Source: Halorubrum cibi
Lineage (GTDB): Archaea > Halobacteriota > Halobacteria > Halobacteriales > Haloferacaceae
Direction of reading: 5' to 3'
Assembly (NCBI RefSeq): GCF_900182635.1
Contig: NZ_FXTD01000006.1
Span: 124,001 to 188,000, forward strand
Length of the DNA: 64,000 nt
Positions 15,800-23,021 of this stretch are shown piece by piece. The position numbers and the translations under genes were made by a program. Under the pieces are notes generated by a model that was not told where the DNA came from, did no database searches, and worked only from the letters and a program-made list of their open reading frames with translations. The first letter of the stretch is position 1, and every line of letters starts with the position of its first letter.

Positions 15800-16282
15800 T
15801 CACAGCAACTGTGCGAGGTGGAGGTTGTAAAAGCGGTAGAGTCCGGAGACCCACGCGCAGAGCCAGAGGATCATGAATCCGGCGACGCCGACGCGGAGCC
15901 GGCCGCGCCACTTTCCCATGTCCTCGTGGAGCCCGTCGATGTCGGCGTCGGGGTCGTCGTAGGCGTCGGCCTCGCGCTTGGCCTGGAAGATCCGGACGAT
16001 CCCGGTCAGCGCGAACGTCAACAGCGCGTACGCCTGAAGCCCCAGAAAGGCGTGGACGACGGCTCCGCCCGAGAACTGTCCGAGGAGCCGCGGCATCATC
16101 CAGGTCACGACGGGAACGGTCGTCAACAGGAGCCCGACGAGGATGTATCGCAGGTGACGGGTCAACACGTTCCACGTCACCACCTCGGTATCGATCATGA
16201 TCCACGCGCCGTACAGGAGGAACGGGAGACTCGCCGTCACGGACAGCCCGGCCACCGCCGCGATCAGCGACTCGTCGACCAT
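15800..16282 (-). CDS. DUF7321-like membrane protein
   Basis: 160 residues from MVDESLIAAV. Four to five hydrophobic segments with conserved-looking histidines in LTRHLRYILVG and GAVVHAFLGLQAYALLTF, then a soluble loop EADAYDDPDADIDGL and a last helix. The histidines inside or beside helices hint at haem or metal binding. By recall it belongs to DUF7321, found beside the haloarchaeal cytochrome bc cluster. The frame extends to 16363, but a TATA-like GTTTTACG 27 nt upstream of 16282 favours this start. It is divergent from the DUF7319-like gene. Confidence 0.7.
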   Translation of the reverse strand: MVDESLIAAVAGLSVTASLPFLLYGAWIMIDTEVVTWNVLTRHLRYILVGLLLTTVPVVTWMMPRLLGQFSGGAVVHAFLGLQAYALLTFALTGIVRIFQAKREADAYDDPDADIDGLHEDMGKWRGRLRVGVAGFMILWLCAWVSGLYRFYNLHLAQLL

Positions 16283-16304
16283 GGCTCCGGCTTCGGTCTC
16301 GGGC

Positions 16305-16312
16305 GCGTAAAA
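16305..16312 (-). promoter_or_regulatory. TATA box of the DUF7321-like gene
   Basis: Minus-strand GTTTTACG, centred about 27 nt before the ATG at 16282; it decides between two possible starts. Confidence 0.5.
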
Positions 16313-16440
16313 CTCCCCGATCCGCGCGGGCGCGACGGCGTGTTCGATCCGGCGACGGGCCATCGAATCCCGAGAGGTCGCTCCCGCCGGCTGCCGTCGG
16401 ACGAAAAACAGTTACCCTCCGGAGTGCGTACGTTCGGACG

Positions 16441-17250
16441 ATGGAGGACACCTCGACGCAGTCGGAGCCGGACGGTCCCGACGGGGAGGCCGTCGAGGGC
16501 GGACGGGACCGGGAGGACGGAGGCGAGGGCGTCGACGACCTCGCCGAGCTTCGCGACCGCGTCGACGCCGAGTACGACTTCGACGACTTCGGGCCCGCGG
16601 ACATGGCCCGGATGAGCGCCGACGAGTGGGACGCCGCCTTCGACCCCGAGACGTGGATCACCGGTCCCCGGTTGCTCGATCGCATCGAGGCGGAACTCAA
16701 GACCCGGATCGCTCGGCGCGAGGTGTTCGGGCTCTTAGAGCGCGTGCGCGAGGACGGCGAGGAGCGCGTGCTCGTCTACTCCGACGAGGGGTACGCCATC
16801 GTCCGCCCGAGCGGCGAGGTGACCGGTCGCGGGACGGTCCTCCGGGACGTCGAGCCGCTCGTCGCGCTCGCGGCGATGGAAGAGTACGACGTGGCCGATC
16901 CGCCCGAGGACTGGTCGCTTCCGCACCCCGACTCGGTTCCGGAGGGGTCCGGCGAGTTCGGGAACCTGATGATCCAGGTCGTCGCGGCGGTTCAGGTGGT
17001 CGCGGGCGTCGCCCTGCTCGGCGCGTCCTTCCTGACGGACCTCGACAGCATCGTCGGGCCCGCGATGGGGGCGGTCTTCCTCCTCGTCGGACTCTTCCTG
17101 TTCGCGATGGTCGCCAACGCGCGGCTCTCCGATCGGTTCCGCTCGGAGGAGTACCGCGACCGCCTGCGCGCCCTCCGGGAGGCCGAGGAGAGACCGGAGT
17201 TCGTCCCGCTCGACGGGGAGGGTCTGACCGAGGAGACCGACGATCGGTGA
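16441..17250 (+). CDS. DUF7319-like membrane-anchored protein
   Basis: 269 residues. An acidic soluble N-terminal half carries YDFDDFGPADMARMSADEWD and FDPETWITGPRLLDRIEAEL, followed by two hydrophobic segments (MIQVVAAVQVVAGVALLGAS and VGPAMGAVFLLVGLFLFAMV) and a charged tail. By recall this is the DUF7319 family, which accompanies the haloarchaeal cytochrome bc genes. It is separated from halocyanin by 97 bases with a hairpin and a new TATA box, so it is probably its own transcript. Function unknown; assembly or accessory role is inferred from context. Confidence 0.75.
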   Translation: MEDTSTQSEPDGPDGEAVEGGRDREDGGEGVDDLAELRDRVDAEYDFDDFGPADMARMSADEWDAAFDPETWITGPRLLDRIEAELKTRIARREVFGLLERVREDGEERVLVYSDEGYAIVRPSGEVTGRGTVLRDVEPLVALAAMEEYDVADPPEDWSLPHPDSVPEGSGEFGNLMIQVVAAVQVVAGVALLGASFLTDLDSIVGPAMGAVFLLVGLFLFAMVANARLSDRFRSEEYRDRLRALREAEERPEFVPLDGEGLTEETDDR

Positions 17251-17264
17251 AACGCCCGAATTCA

Positions 17265-17278
17265 GGGGTTTCAACCCC
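17265..17278 (+). terminator. Candidate terminator hairpin after the DUF7319-like gene
   Basis: GGGGTT-TC-AACCCC, a perfect 6-bp stem 15 bases after the stop codon, followed by CC then CTTACT. It is short, so a modest call. Confidence 0.4.
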
Positions 17279-17315
17279 CCTTACTATCCGCCCACCGATC
17301 GAGGATAGTCGGTGG

Positions 17316-17323
17316 GTTTAAGC
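17316..17323 (+). promoter_or_regulatory. TATA box of the cytochrome bc operon
   Basis: GTTTAAGC is centred about 28 nt upstream of the halocyanin ATG at 17348, suggesting a leaderless or nearly leaderless operon transcript. Confidence 0.6.
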
Positions 17324-17347
17324 GCACCCCGTCCTGAGTGAACCTGT

Positions 17348-17992
17348 ATGAAAAGGCGGGAATTCGTGCGAACGGCCGGCGGCACGACCGCCGCGGTCGC
17401 AGCCTCGGCCGGGGCGACGGGAACGGCCGCCGCACAGGAGGTGCAACCGGACTGGCCGAGCGCCACGAACGGAAACGTGGGGTCGTACCTCGACGCGAGA
17501 GGACAGGACTCGGTGACCGTCTCGGTTGGTGCGGGTGACAGCGGTCTCGCGTTCGATCCGACGCAGCTCTGGGTCGACCCGGGAACGACTATCACCTGGG
17601 AGTGGACCGGAAGCGGCGGCGCACACAACGTCCAGGCCGTGGAGGGCGGCGGCCCGGCCTCCCTCGATAGCGGCGATCCCGTCGACCAGGAGGGATACAC
17701 CTACGAGTACGAGGTCACCGAGGAGGACGCCGGAATCACCCACTACCACTGCGTGCCCCACACCGCGGTCGGCATGCACGCCGGTCTCGCCGTCGGCGGG
17801 GACGTCCCGACGGTCGAGACGGGCGGTGCGAACACCGGGTGGCCCGAGGACATCGCCGACGTCGGCATGCCGATCCACGCCCACTGGGTCGGCCTCTCGG
17901 CCGGGTTCGGGATCGTACTCACGATGGTGTTCACCTTCTACATGCTCAAGTACGGCGAGTCCGCACACACCGGACACGGAGGAAGCCGATGA
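17348..17992 (+). CDS. Halocyanin (membrane-anchored blue copper protein)
   Basis: 214 residues. The N-terminus MKRREFVRTAGG with a following hydrophobic stretch is a twin-arginine signal. The cupredoxin domain shows the type 1 copper ligands His93 (GGAHNV), then Cys135, His138 and Met143 in HYHCVPHTAVGMHAG. A single C-terminal helix (LSAGFGIVLTMVFTFYML) anchors it with the copper domain outside. It is first in the cytochrome bc operon and probably accepts electrons from that complex and passes them to a terminal oxidase. Its stop overlaps the next start (ATGA). Confidence 0.92.
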   Translation: MKRREFVRTAGGTTAAVAASAGATGTAAAQEVQPDWPSATNGNVGSYLDARGQDSVTVSVGAGDSGLAFDPTQLWVDPGTTITWEWTGSGGAHNVQAVEGGGPASLDSGDPVDQEGYTYEYEVTEEDAGITHYHCVPHTAVGMHAGLAVGGDVPTVETGGANTGWPEDIADVGMPIHAHWVGLSAGFGIVLTMVFTFYMLKYGESAHTGHGGSR

Positions 17993-18378
17993 GCTCGAGC
18001 GGCTCCTCGTACGGCGACATCCACCGGTATGAACCCGCCCGGGAGAGCACGGCCGCCGCCATCGCGATCGTCCTCCTCACGATCGTCGAGGTCGTGTTCG
18101 TCTTCTTATTCGTCTACGGACTCATGTTCTCCTGGGCGTCGACGGAAGCCGGGAACATGTTCATGGGCGCGTTACTCGCACTCATCTTTTTGGACCTGGC
18201 GTTCATCCTCCTGTTGTACCGCAAGGAGTTCCTCCCCGACGTGATGATCGTCAAGAAACGGCGCCGCAAGTGGGAGGACCTCTACACCCGCGAGGAGGAC
18301 AAAGACGGCGTGGAACTGGAGACGGGAGACGCCTGGGAGACGGTCAAACGGGCGGTATACCCCTACTACAAGAAGTGA
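17989..18378 (+). CDS. DUF7318-like membrane protein of the cytochrome bc operon
   Basis: 129 residues. Start MSSSGSSYGDIHRYEPARES, two hydrophobic helices (AIAIVLLTIVEVVFVFLFVY and LLALIFLDLAFILLLYRKEF), then a basic stretch VKKRRRKWEDLY and an end in AVYPYYKK. By recall this is DUF7318, always next to the haloarchaeal cytochrome b genes. It overlaps halocyanin by four bases and precedes cytochrome b by seven, so it is probably a structural or assembly subunit of the complex. Confidence 0.8.
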   Translation: MSSSGSSYGDIHRYEPARESTAAAIAIVLLTIVEVVFVFLFVYGLMFSWASTEAGNMFMGALLALIFLDLAFILLLYRKEFLPDVMIVKKRRRKWEDLYTREEDKDGVELETGDAWETVKRAVYPYYKK

Positions 18379-18385
18379 TCAATCA

Positions 18386-19195
18386 ATGAGTCTCAAAAAG
18401 AACGACGAGATGGACCACAACGCGTGGCTCAAACGGCAGGACCTGACGGTCATCGAGACCGCGTTCCTCACCACGCTCATCTGGGTCGACAAGCGGCTCC
18501 GCATCGTCGATTACCTCGAGCTGTTGGAGACGATGTACTACCGCGCGAACCTCCAGATGCCGAAGAGCCACACCGAACAGTACGACCTCGACAACAAGTT
18601 CTGGTACTGGTACCCGCTGTACTCGCTCGGATCGCTTTCGATCATCGCCTACCTCGTCGCGGCGGTCTCGGGTGCGATGCTTGGGTTCTACTACTCCCCG
18701 TCGACGGCCGGAGCCGCCGCACAGGGCGATCCGACGGCCGCGTACGACTCGGTCGTCATGATCCTCCAGGACGTCCAGTTCGGGTTCATGCTCCGGTCGA
18801 TCCACAGCTGGGCGGCCCAGTTCATGGTCGCGGCGGTGTTCCTCCACATGCTGCGCGTCTACTTCACGGGCGCGTACAAGGAGCCGCGAGAGGTCAACTG
18901 GATCCTCGGGGTCGTGCTGATCGGATTGACCCTCTTCTTCGGGTTCTCCGGGTACGTCCTCCCGTGGAAGCAGCTGTCCTTCTGGGCGGCACAGATCGGC
19001 GTCGAGATGGCGCTCGCGACCCCGATCGTCGGGGAGTGGGCGGCCCAACTCCTGTTCGGCGGGTTCACGCTCGGACAGGCGACGCTCGTGAGAATGTACA
19101 TCCTGCACGTGTTCGTGCTCCCGTTCGTGGTGACGTCGCTCATCGCGCTCCACGTCGGCATCGTCTGGGTGCAGGGTATCGCGGAGCCGCACTAA
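18386..19195 (+). CDS. Cytochrome b, N-terminal (b6-like) subunit
   Basis: 269 residues, four transmembrane helices plus a soluble N-terminus. Haem ligands are His140 and His154 (RSIHSWAAQFMVAAVFLHML) and His241 and His256 (ILHVFVLPFVVTSLIALHVG). The spacing is 14 and then 15 residues, the pattern of cytochrome b6 rather than mitochondrial cytochrome b (14 and 14). GYVLPWKQLSFW is the usual segment after helix C. Together with the next gene this forms a split b6/subunit IV arrangement. It oxidises menaquinol in the membrane. Four bases separate it from the next gene. Confidence 0.92.
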   Translation: MSLKKNDEMDHNAWLKRQDLTVIETAFLTTLIWVDKRLRIVDYLELLETMYYRANLQMPKSHTEQYDLDNKFWYWYPLYSLGSLSIIAYLVAAVSGAMLGFYYSPSTAGAAAQGDPTAAYDSVVMILQDVQFGFMLRSIHSWAAQFMVAAVFLHMLRVYFTGAYKEPREVNWILGVVLIGLTLFFGFSGYVLPWKQLSFWAAQIGVEMALATPIVGEWAAQLLFGGFTLGQATLVRMYILHVFVLPFVVTSLIALHVGIVWVQGIAEPH

Positions 19196-19199
19196 GCCA

Positions 19200-19988
19200 A
19201 TGACCGACGACAACGAACCCATGACGGACGGTGGAACCGACGAGGACGCGCGCACCGACGGCGGCCCGCCGGCGACGGTGCCGCCGGACGACGAGACGCC
19301 CACGTGGAGCGAGCGCAAGGAACGCTCACAGGGGCTCGCACAGCTCACCTACCAGTACTTCGAGCGATCCCGCCGCGAGGACGAGGACCTCCGAGCGGAG
19401 TCGACGTACGTCGAGCGCGACGTGTTGGGCTTTCCCGCATGGCCCCACGAGACGATCCGCAACCTCGCGATCACGAGCTTCTTCATCGGGATGTTGATCT
19501 TCATCGCGGCGCTGATGCCGCCGCACTTCGGTCACCCGGCCAATCCCGGGTCGACGCCGGCGATCATCCTGCCCGACTGGTATCTCTACTGGTCGTTCGG
19601 GCTGTTGAAGCTCAACCCGCTGAACCCCCAGCTCGCGGTGCTCGACGGGAACATCCTGCTCGGAAACGAGTTCCTCGGGATCATCGCCCACGGGATCGTC
19701 TTCGGAGCGATCGGGCTCGTGCCGTTCCTGAACAAGGGGAGCGCCCGCCGGCCGGTCGAGGAGCCGTTCTGGGCGGGCGTCGGCGTGACCGGCGTCGTGC
19801 TGTCGCTCACGCTGGCCGCGCTCGCGATCCAGAACTTCTTCCCGTTCGAGCTCGACCTGCTCGTCACGCTGACGTTCCTGCTGCCGGTGCTCTGCGGGAT
19901 CATCACCTACGCCGTCCTCAAGACGATGCGCGAGGGGTACATGTACGACCTCAACCGCCGGTACTACATGCTGCGCCCGCCGAAGTAA
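19200..19988 (+). CDS. Cytochrome bc complex, C-terminal (subunit IV-like) subunit
   Basis: 262 residues. The N-terminal 90 residues are acidic and soluble, with ERDVLGFPAWPHETIRNLAI leading into three helices. PDWYLYWSFGLLKL contains PDWY in place of the canonical PEWY quinol-site motif, keeping the carboxylate that takes the proton. FGHPANPGSTPAIILPDW precedes it as in subunit IV. The last residues (RRYYMLRPPK) are basic and cytoplasmic. It completes the quinol oxidation site with the b6-like subunit. Confidence 0.92.
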   Translation: MTDDNEPMTDGGTDEDARTDGGPPATVPPDDETPTWSERKERSQGLAQLTYQYFERSRREDEDLRAESTYVERDVLGFPAWPHETIRNLAITSFFIGMLIFIAALMPPHFGHPANPGSTPAIILPDWYLYWSFGLLKLNPLNPQLAVLDGNILLGNEFLGIIAHGIVFGAIGLVPFLNKGSARRPVEEPFWAGVGVTGVVLSLTLAALAIQNFFPFELDLLVTLTFLLPVLCGIITYAVLKTMREGYMYDLNRRYYMLRPPK

Positions 19989-20024
19989 CGGCCGACGACC
20001 GCGTCACTCCTCCCGTTCGTTTCC

Positions 20025-20573
20025 ATGTCCGACACCGACGACCCCGTCGACCGCGACGATTCAGCCGACCGAGACGACTCCGCCGACCGAGACGACTCCG
20101 CCGACCGAGACGACTCCGCCGACCGAACCGAGCCTGCTGGCCGCGACGAGTTCGGCGAGCACGACGGCCGTCAGGCGGTGGACGCGACCGGCGATCCGAT
20201 CGCGGTCGACGACGAGGACGACCCGCGGAACGAGCCGGTCGGACCGCGGGTCGGTCCCAACGGTCGCGAGGTGGTCGTTCCGCTCCGGCTCTACAAGACC
20301 GTCACCGCACTCTCGACGCTGGCGGCCGTGGTGACGTACCTCGTCGGGTTCGTCCTCATCGACGCCGCGACCCTCCAGGTGAGCGTCGTCCGCAGACTCA
20401 TCGTCTTCGCGCTTGGTCGCGTCGGGATCTCGCTCGTGGCCGACACGCTGACGGCGCTACTCGCCATCGTCGGCGTCGCCTCCATACTGCTCGGAACGGC
20501 GGTGTACGTCCTCGGCACGCGGTTCCGCGCTCAGGGAATGGGAAAGCCTCAAGAGGACTCCAACGAAGGGTAA
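20025..20573 (+). CDS. DUF7315-like membrane protein
   Basis: 182 residues. The first 80 are an Asp/Arg/Ser low-complexity segment encoded by an 18-bp tandem repeat. Two hydrophobic segments follow: ALSTLAAVVTYLVGFVLIDA and ALLAIVGVASILLGTAVYVL. The motif REVVVPLRLYKTVTALST before the first helix and RFRAQGMGKPQ at the end match the family I recall as DUF7315. It is the fifth gene of the cytochrome bc operon, 36 bases after the subunit IV-like gene and four before the next. Confidence 0.75.
   Translation: MSDTDDPVDRDDSADRDDSADRDDSADRDDSADRTEPAGRDEFGEHDGRQAVDATGDPIAVDDEDDPRNEPVGPRVGPNGREVVVPLRLYKTVTALSTLAAVVTYLVGFVLIDAATLQVSVVRRLIVFALGRVGISLVADTLTALLAIVGVASILLGTAVYVLGTRFRAQGMGKPQEDSNEG
20046..20129. 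repeat. 18-bp minisatellite in the DUF7315-like gene
   Basis: Three perfect copies of GCCGACCGAGACGACTCC (20064-20117), flanked by one degenerate copy on each side. Each unit encodes Ala-Asp-Arg-Asp-Asp-Ser, so changes in copy number stay in frame and only lengthen a charged tail. Confidence 0.9.
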
Positions 20574-20577
20574 TACA

Positions 20578-20850
20578 ATGGCAGACGAGTTCATGAAAGG
20601 ACTGGCCCTGTTCTCGCTCGGGGCTCTCGGCTGGATCACCTTCGGCGCGTGGTACCGGACCCCCTCGTACTACGAGGTCGTTCAGTTGGTGAACGCACCG
20701 GAAGGCGTCGAGACGGTGTACGGCGAGATCGGCGTTCTCACCGGCGACGTGCTCTACTGGCTGATGATCCTCGGCCCGCTCACGTTCTGGGTACTCATCC
20801 CGATCAGCCGGCAGCTGCGGAGCAACATCGGCGGCGACGCCACGAACTGA
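20578..20850 (+). CDS. DUF7314-like small membrane protein
   Basis: 90 residues. MADEFMKGLALFSLGALGWITFGAWYRTP gives the first helix, and LYWLMILGPLTFWVLIPISR the second. By recall this is DUF7314, the last plus-strand gene of the haloarchaeal cytochrome bc operon. Four bases after the DUF7315-like stop. Function unknown; a small subunit of the complex is likely from its position. A strong hairpin follows. Confidence 0.75.
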   Translation: MADEFMKGLALFSLGALGWITFGAWYRTPSYYEVVQLVNAPEGVETVYGEIGVLTGDVLYWLMILGPLTFWVLIPISRQLRSNIGGDATN

Positions 20851-20882
20851 CGCGCCGCTCTTCTCCTTTCGGTTCTCTCGTT

Positions 20883-20904
20883 TCGACGCTCCGTGGAGCG
20901 TCGA
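20883..20904 (+). terminator. Candidate terminator hairpin after the cytochrome bc operon
   Basis: A perfect 10-bp stem with a GT loop (TCGACGCTCC / GGAGCGTCGA), 33 bases after the last operon stop and followed by CTTTCTT. Confidence 0.55.
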
Positions 20905-21023
20905 CTTTCTTCCGTGATCTCGTCGTGCTCCGATCGTTCCGGACCGATTCTCGCCTGAAACGGTCGTTCTGTCTTGCGTGCTTATAGAGCGGGCGTTTCG
21001 TGAATTCTAGAGGTAATAAAAAA

Positions 21024-21423
21024 GAGATCGTTGCTGGGACGGTGATCACGATCGCGGAGAACATCTCCAAAGCCCCAGTCGGCTCCGGTTGAGGGCCTCG
21101 CTGCGGTCCTCGTCGCTCACTATGTTCGCTCCTGCGGTCCTTACGTCGGCCGTCTTCCCGGAGCCGGCTGCCCCTTTGAGCCCCACCCCGCCCCGCACCT
21201 CACGCCTCCCCAGCCTCGCGGCTCGCTCCGCTCGCCGCGTCCCTCGCGGTCGGGTTCGCGCCCTCCGGGCGCTCACCGGCGCAGGGCGAGAGCGAAGCTC
21301 TCGCTTGAAGCCGGCGGCAGAGCCGCCGGCGACAGCGAGGCGCTACGCGCCTCTAGCAGCCGGCGCAAAGCGCCGGCGACGCCACCGCTCCGGCGATCGC
21401 TCGTTGCTTAGGCTGTATCGACT
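21024..21423 (+). repeat. Dispersed structured intergenic element, copy 2
   Basis: It lies in the 787-base gene-free gap 20851-21637 and repeats the conserved blocks of 2568-2873 in the same order and orientation. Predicted pairing: CAAAG 21068-21072 with CTTTG 21174-21178, the same CCC/CCC internal loop, then a 13-bp helix 21076-21088 / 21158-21170 with one T-G wobble. Next are GCGGC/GCCGC (21218-21222 / 21234-21238) with TC/TC and inner GC/GC, and a hairpin 21258-21263 / 21267-21272 with loop TCC. It differs from copy 1 in holding an insertion of about 97 bases, described separately. The remaining 21424-21637 shows no gene or repeat that I can see. Confidence 0.78.
21286..21377. repeat. Array of four perfect stem-loops inside element copy 2
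   Basis: Stem-loops at 21286-21304 (8-bp stem), 21310-21330 (9 bp), 21337-21353 (7 bp) and 21359-21377 (8 bp). Every loop is three bases (GAA, AGA, TAC, AAA) and the spacers are 5, 6 and 5 bases. The array replaces nothing: copy 1 runs straight through CCGGCGC-GCCACCGC where copy 2 has the array. Confidence 0.9.
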
Positions 21424-21637
21424 ACGAAGGGCCATCCATCGAAGCGGCAGAGTCCGTCTCTCGTTCCAGCCTCGCTCGTGCGGTCGAGGCTCCGATCTGC
21501 GAAGGTCGCGAGGCGAGCGACTCGAGCCGACCGCTCGCGGTCAGAAGTGCTCGATCCGCGTCGAAGGGGGCCGATCGATCCGGAGGTGATCCTTCGGGAG
21601 ACTCACGAAACGGCGCAGCGAGAAGGGGATCCGCTCC

Positions 21638-22081
21638 TCAAGCGACGATCGCCTGGTTCCAGAACCCTTCGACGAGGAAGAACAGCGAGTAGTACGAGGC
21701 GTACAGCAACACGAGCCCCGAGGTGACGATCGCGCTCTTGGGCGCTTCGACGGTCATATCGTTGCGGGCCTCGACGTTGCGGGCCTCGAACTCGAACACG
21801 TCCGCGATCACCATCGTCACGACGAGGAACGAGAGGATCGTCCCGCTGGTCGGCGCGTGAACCGCGAACAGGAAGCTCAACAGCGCGAGCCCGAAGTTCG
21901 TGAATACGTGCGGACCGTACTGTTCGACGGCGTCCCCTTCCTCCGCCTGTTCGACGTGGTGCCGGTGTCCGAGGTGCCGGGTCGCCAGATTCGCGAGCGC
22001 CATCACGAGGATCGCGTACGGCAACGCCGGCCCGACGGCCGACAGCCAGCCGAACGGAACGAGGAACTGCAGTGGATCCAT
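21638..22081 (-). CDS. DUF7313-like membrane protein
   Basis: 147 residues from MDPLQFLVPFG. Four hydrophobic segments: VGPALPYAILVMALANLATR, FGLALLSFLFAVHAPTSG, FLVVTMVIADVFEFEARNVE and IVTSGLVLLYASYYSLFFL. By recall this is DUF7313, another companion of the cytochrome bc genes, here convergent with that operon. A GTG at 22099 overlaps the upstream stop, but a GGAGG seven bases before ATG 22081 argues for the ATG. It follows the NAD-kinase-like gene on the same strand. Confidence 0.72.
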   Translation of the reverse strand: MDPLQFLVPFGWLSAVGPALPYAILVMALANLATRHLGHRHHVEQAEEGDAVEQYGPHVFTNFGLALLSFLFAVHAPTSGTILSFLVVTMVIADVFEFEARNVEARNDMTVEAPKSAIVTSGLVLLYASYYSLFFLVEGFWNQAIVA

Positions 22082-22088
22082 ACCGATC

Positions 22089-22093
22089 CCTCC
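22089..22093 (-). promoter_or_regulatory. Shine-Dalgarno site deciding the start at 22081
   Basis: Minus-strand GGAGG, seven bases before the ATG. A clear SD is uncommon in this window, where most first genes look leaderless, and fits a second gene of an operon. Confidence 0.55.
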
Positions 22094-22095
22094 GT

Positions 22096-22884
22096 TCACG
22101 AGTTATTAGAACCTTTCCGATCAGCGCTCGATCCCGACCGCTGGTGACGGGGCGATCGAAGCGTTTCGACCCGGTCGACGATCTCGATCCGAACCGGTCG
22201 TCCGGGGGTCACGGTGCCTCGGCGGTCGCCGTCGACGACGATCGAGACGGTCTCGGCGTCGCGCCGGATCGAGACGGCCGTTCCGTCGGGGACGACCCAC
22301 GTGTCGCTTCGGGTCGTGAACGGAGCGATCGGGACGACCGCGATCCCTCCGCCGGGCTCGATCAGCGGTCCGCCCGCGGCCGCGGCGTATCCGTCGCTAC
22401 CGAGCGGCGTCGCGACGACGACGCCGTCCGCCCGGAACGCGACCTCCCGATCGACGGCGAGATCGACCGCATACTCCGAGATGCGTGCCGGTTCGTCGGT
22501 GACGAACCCGACGTCGAAAACGGCTTTGTGGACCTGATAGCCGTCGATATCGACGGAGAGGACGGGGTGGTCGACGCGACGTGCGTCCCCGCCGAGGACC
22601 TCGCGGATCGCGTCTCGGAGGGCCGCCGGATCGACCGCGTGTCGTCCCTCGCGGACGGGGAGGACGGGTGCGTCGACGCGTTCGGCCGGGATGGAACCGA
22701 CGCCGTCCGCGGACGCGGAGTCGACGAGGACGTCTCGGATCGCCTCGTCGCCGACGGCGACGATCGCGTCCGCAGCGGTGGAGTCGTCCGTCCGCCCGCC
22801 GGCCGCGCGGACGGCGCGCTCCACGCGGTCGACGACGGACTCGTCCGCGCCGACGACGGCGACGCGAGACACCGGATCTCCCAT
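22096..22884 (-). CDS. NAD kinase-like protein with altered GGDG motif
   Basis: 262 residues from MGDPVSRVAVVG. The C-terminal half is clearly of the NAD kinase fold: PVLSVDIDGYQVHKAVFDV, FRADGVVVATPLGSDGYA (matching the usual TPTGSTAY), GGGIAVVPIAPF and TVSIVVDGD. In the N-terminal half the catalytic GGDG is not present: the equivalent stretch reads ADAIVAVGDEAIRDV. The protein is therefore either a divergent active kinase or a non-catalytic paralogue that binds nucleotide. It precedes the DUF7313-like gene. Confidence 0.75.
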   Translation of the reverse strand: MGDPVSRVAVVGADESVVDRVERAVRAAGGRTDDSTAADAIVAVGDEAIRDVLVDSASADGVGSIPAERVDAPVLPVREGRHAVDPAALRDAIREVLGGDARRVDHPVLSVDIDGYQVHKAVFDVGFVTDEPARISEYAVDLAVDREVAFRADGVVVATPLGSDGYAAAAGGPLIEPGGGIAVVPIAPFTTRSDTWVVPDGTAVSIRRDAETVSIVVDGDRRGTVTPGRPVRIEIVDRVETLRSPRHQRSGSSADRKGSNNS

Positions 22885-23021
22885 ACGGAAGGGGCTCCGC
22901 GCGGCACGATGGAAAAACCCCCGATTCCGATCGGAACCGTTCGGACGCACGCCACGTCGATCGACGTGGCGGGTTCTCCGCTTCCCGAATCCTCAAGCGG
23001 GGGCGCTCGCATGAGTGACTC

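Noticed and set aside
21286-21377. Intrinsic terminator for the cytochrome bc operon
   Set aside because: The array lies more than 430 bases after the last gene and has no T-tract; the hairpin at 20883-20904 is the better candidate.
21089-21589. Open frame (166 codons) in the second repeat copy
   Set aside because: Base-paired stems explain the conserved nucleotides; the translation is Arg/Ala/Ser-rich and not acidic, unlike real genes here.
22097-22099. GTG start for the DUF7313-like protein overlapping the upstream stop
   Set aside because: A GGAGG seven bases before ATG 22081 and the family-like start MDPLQFLVP favour the ATG.
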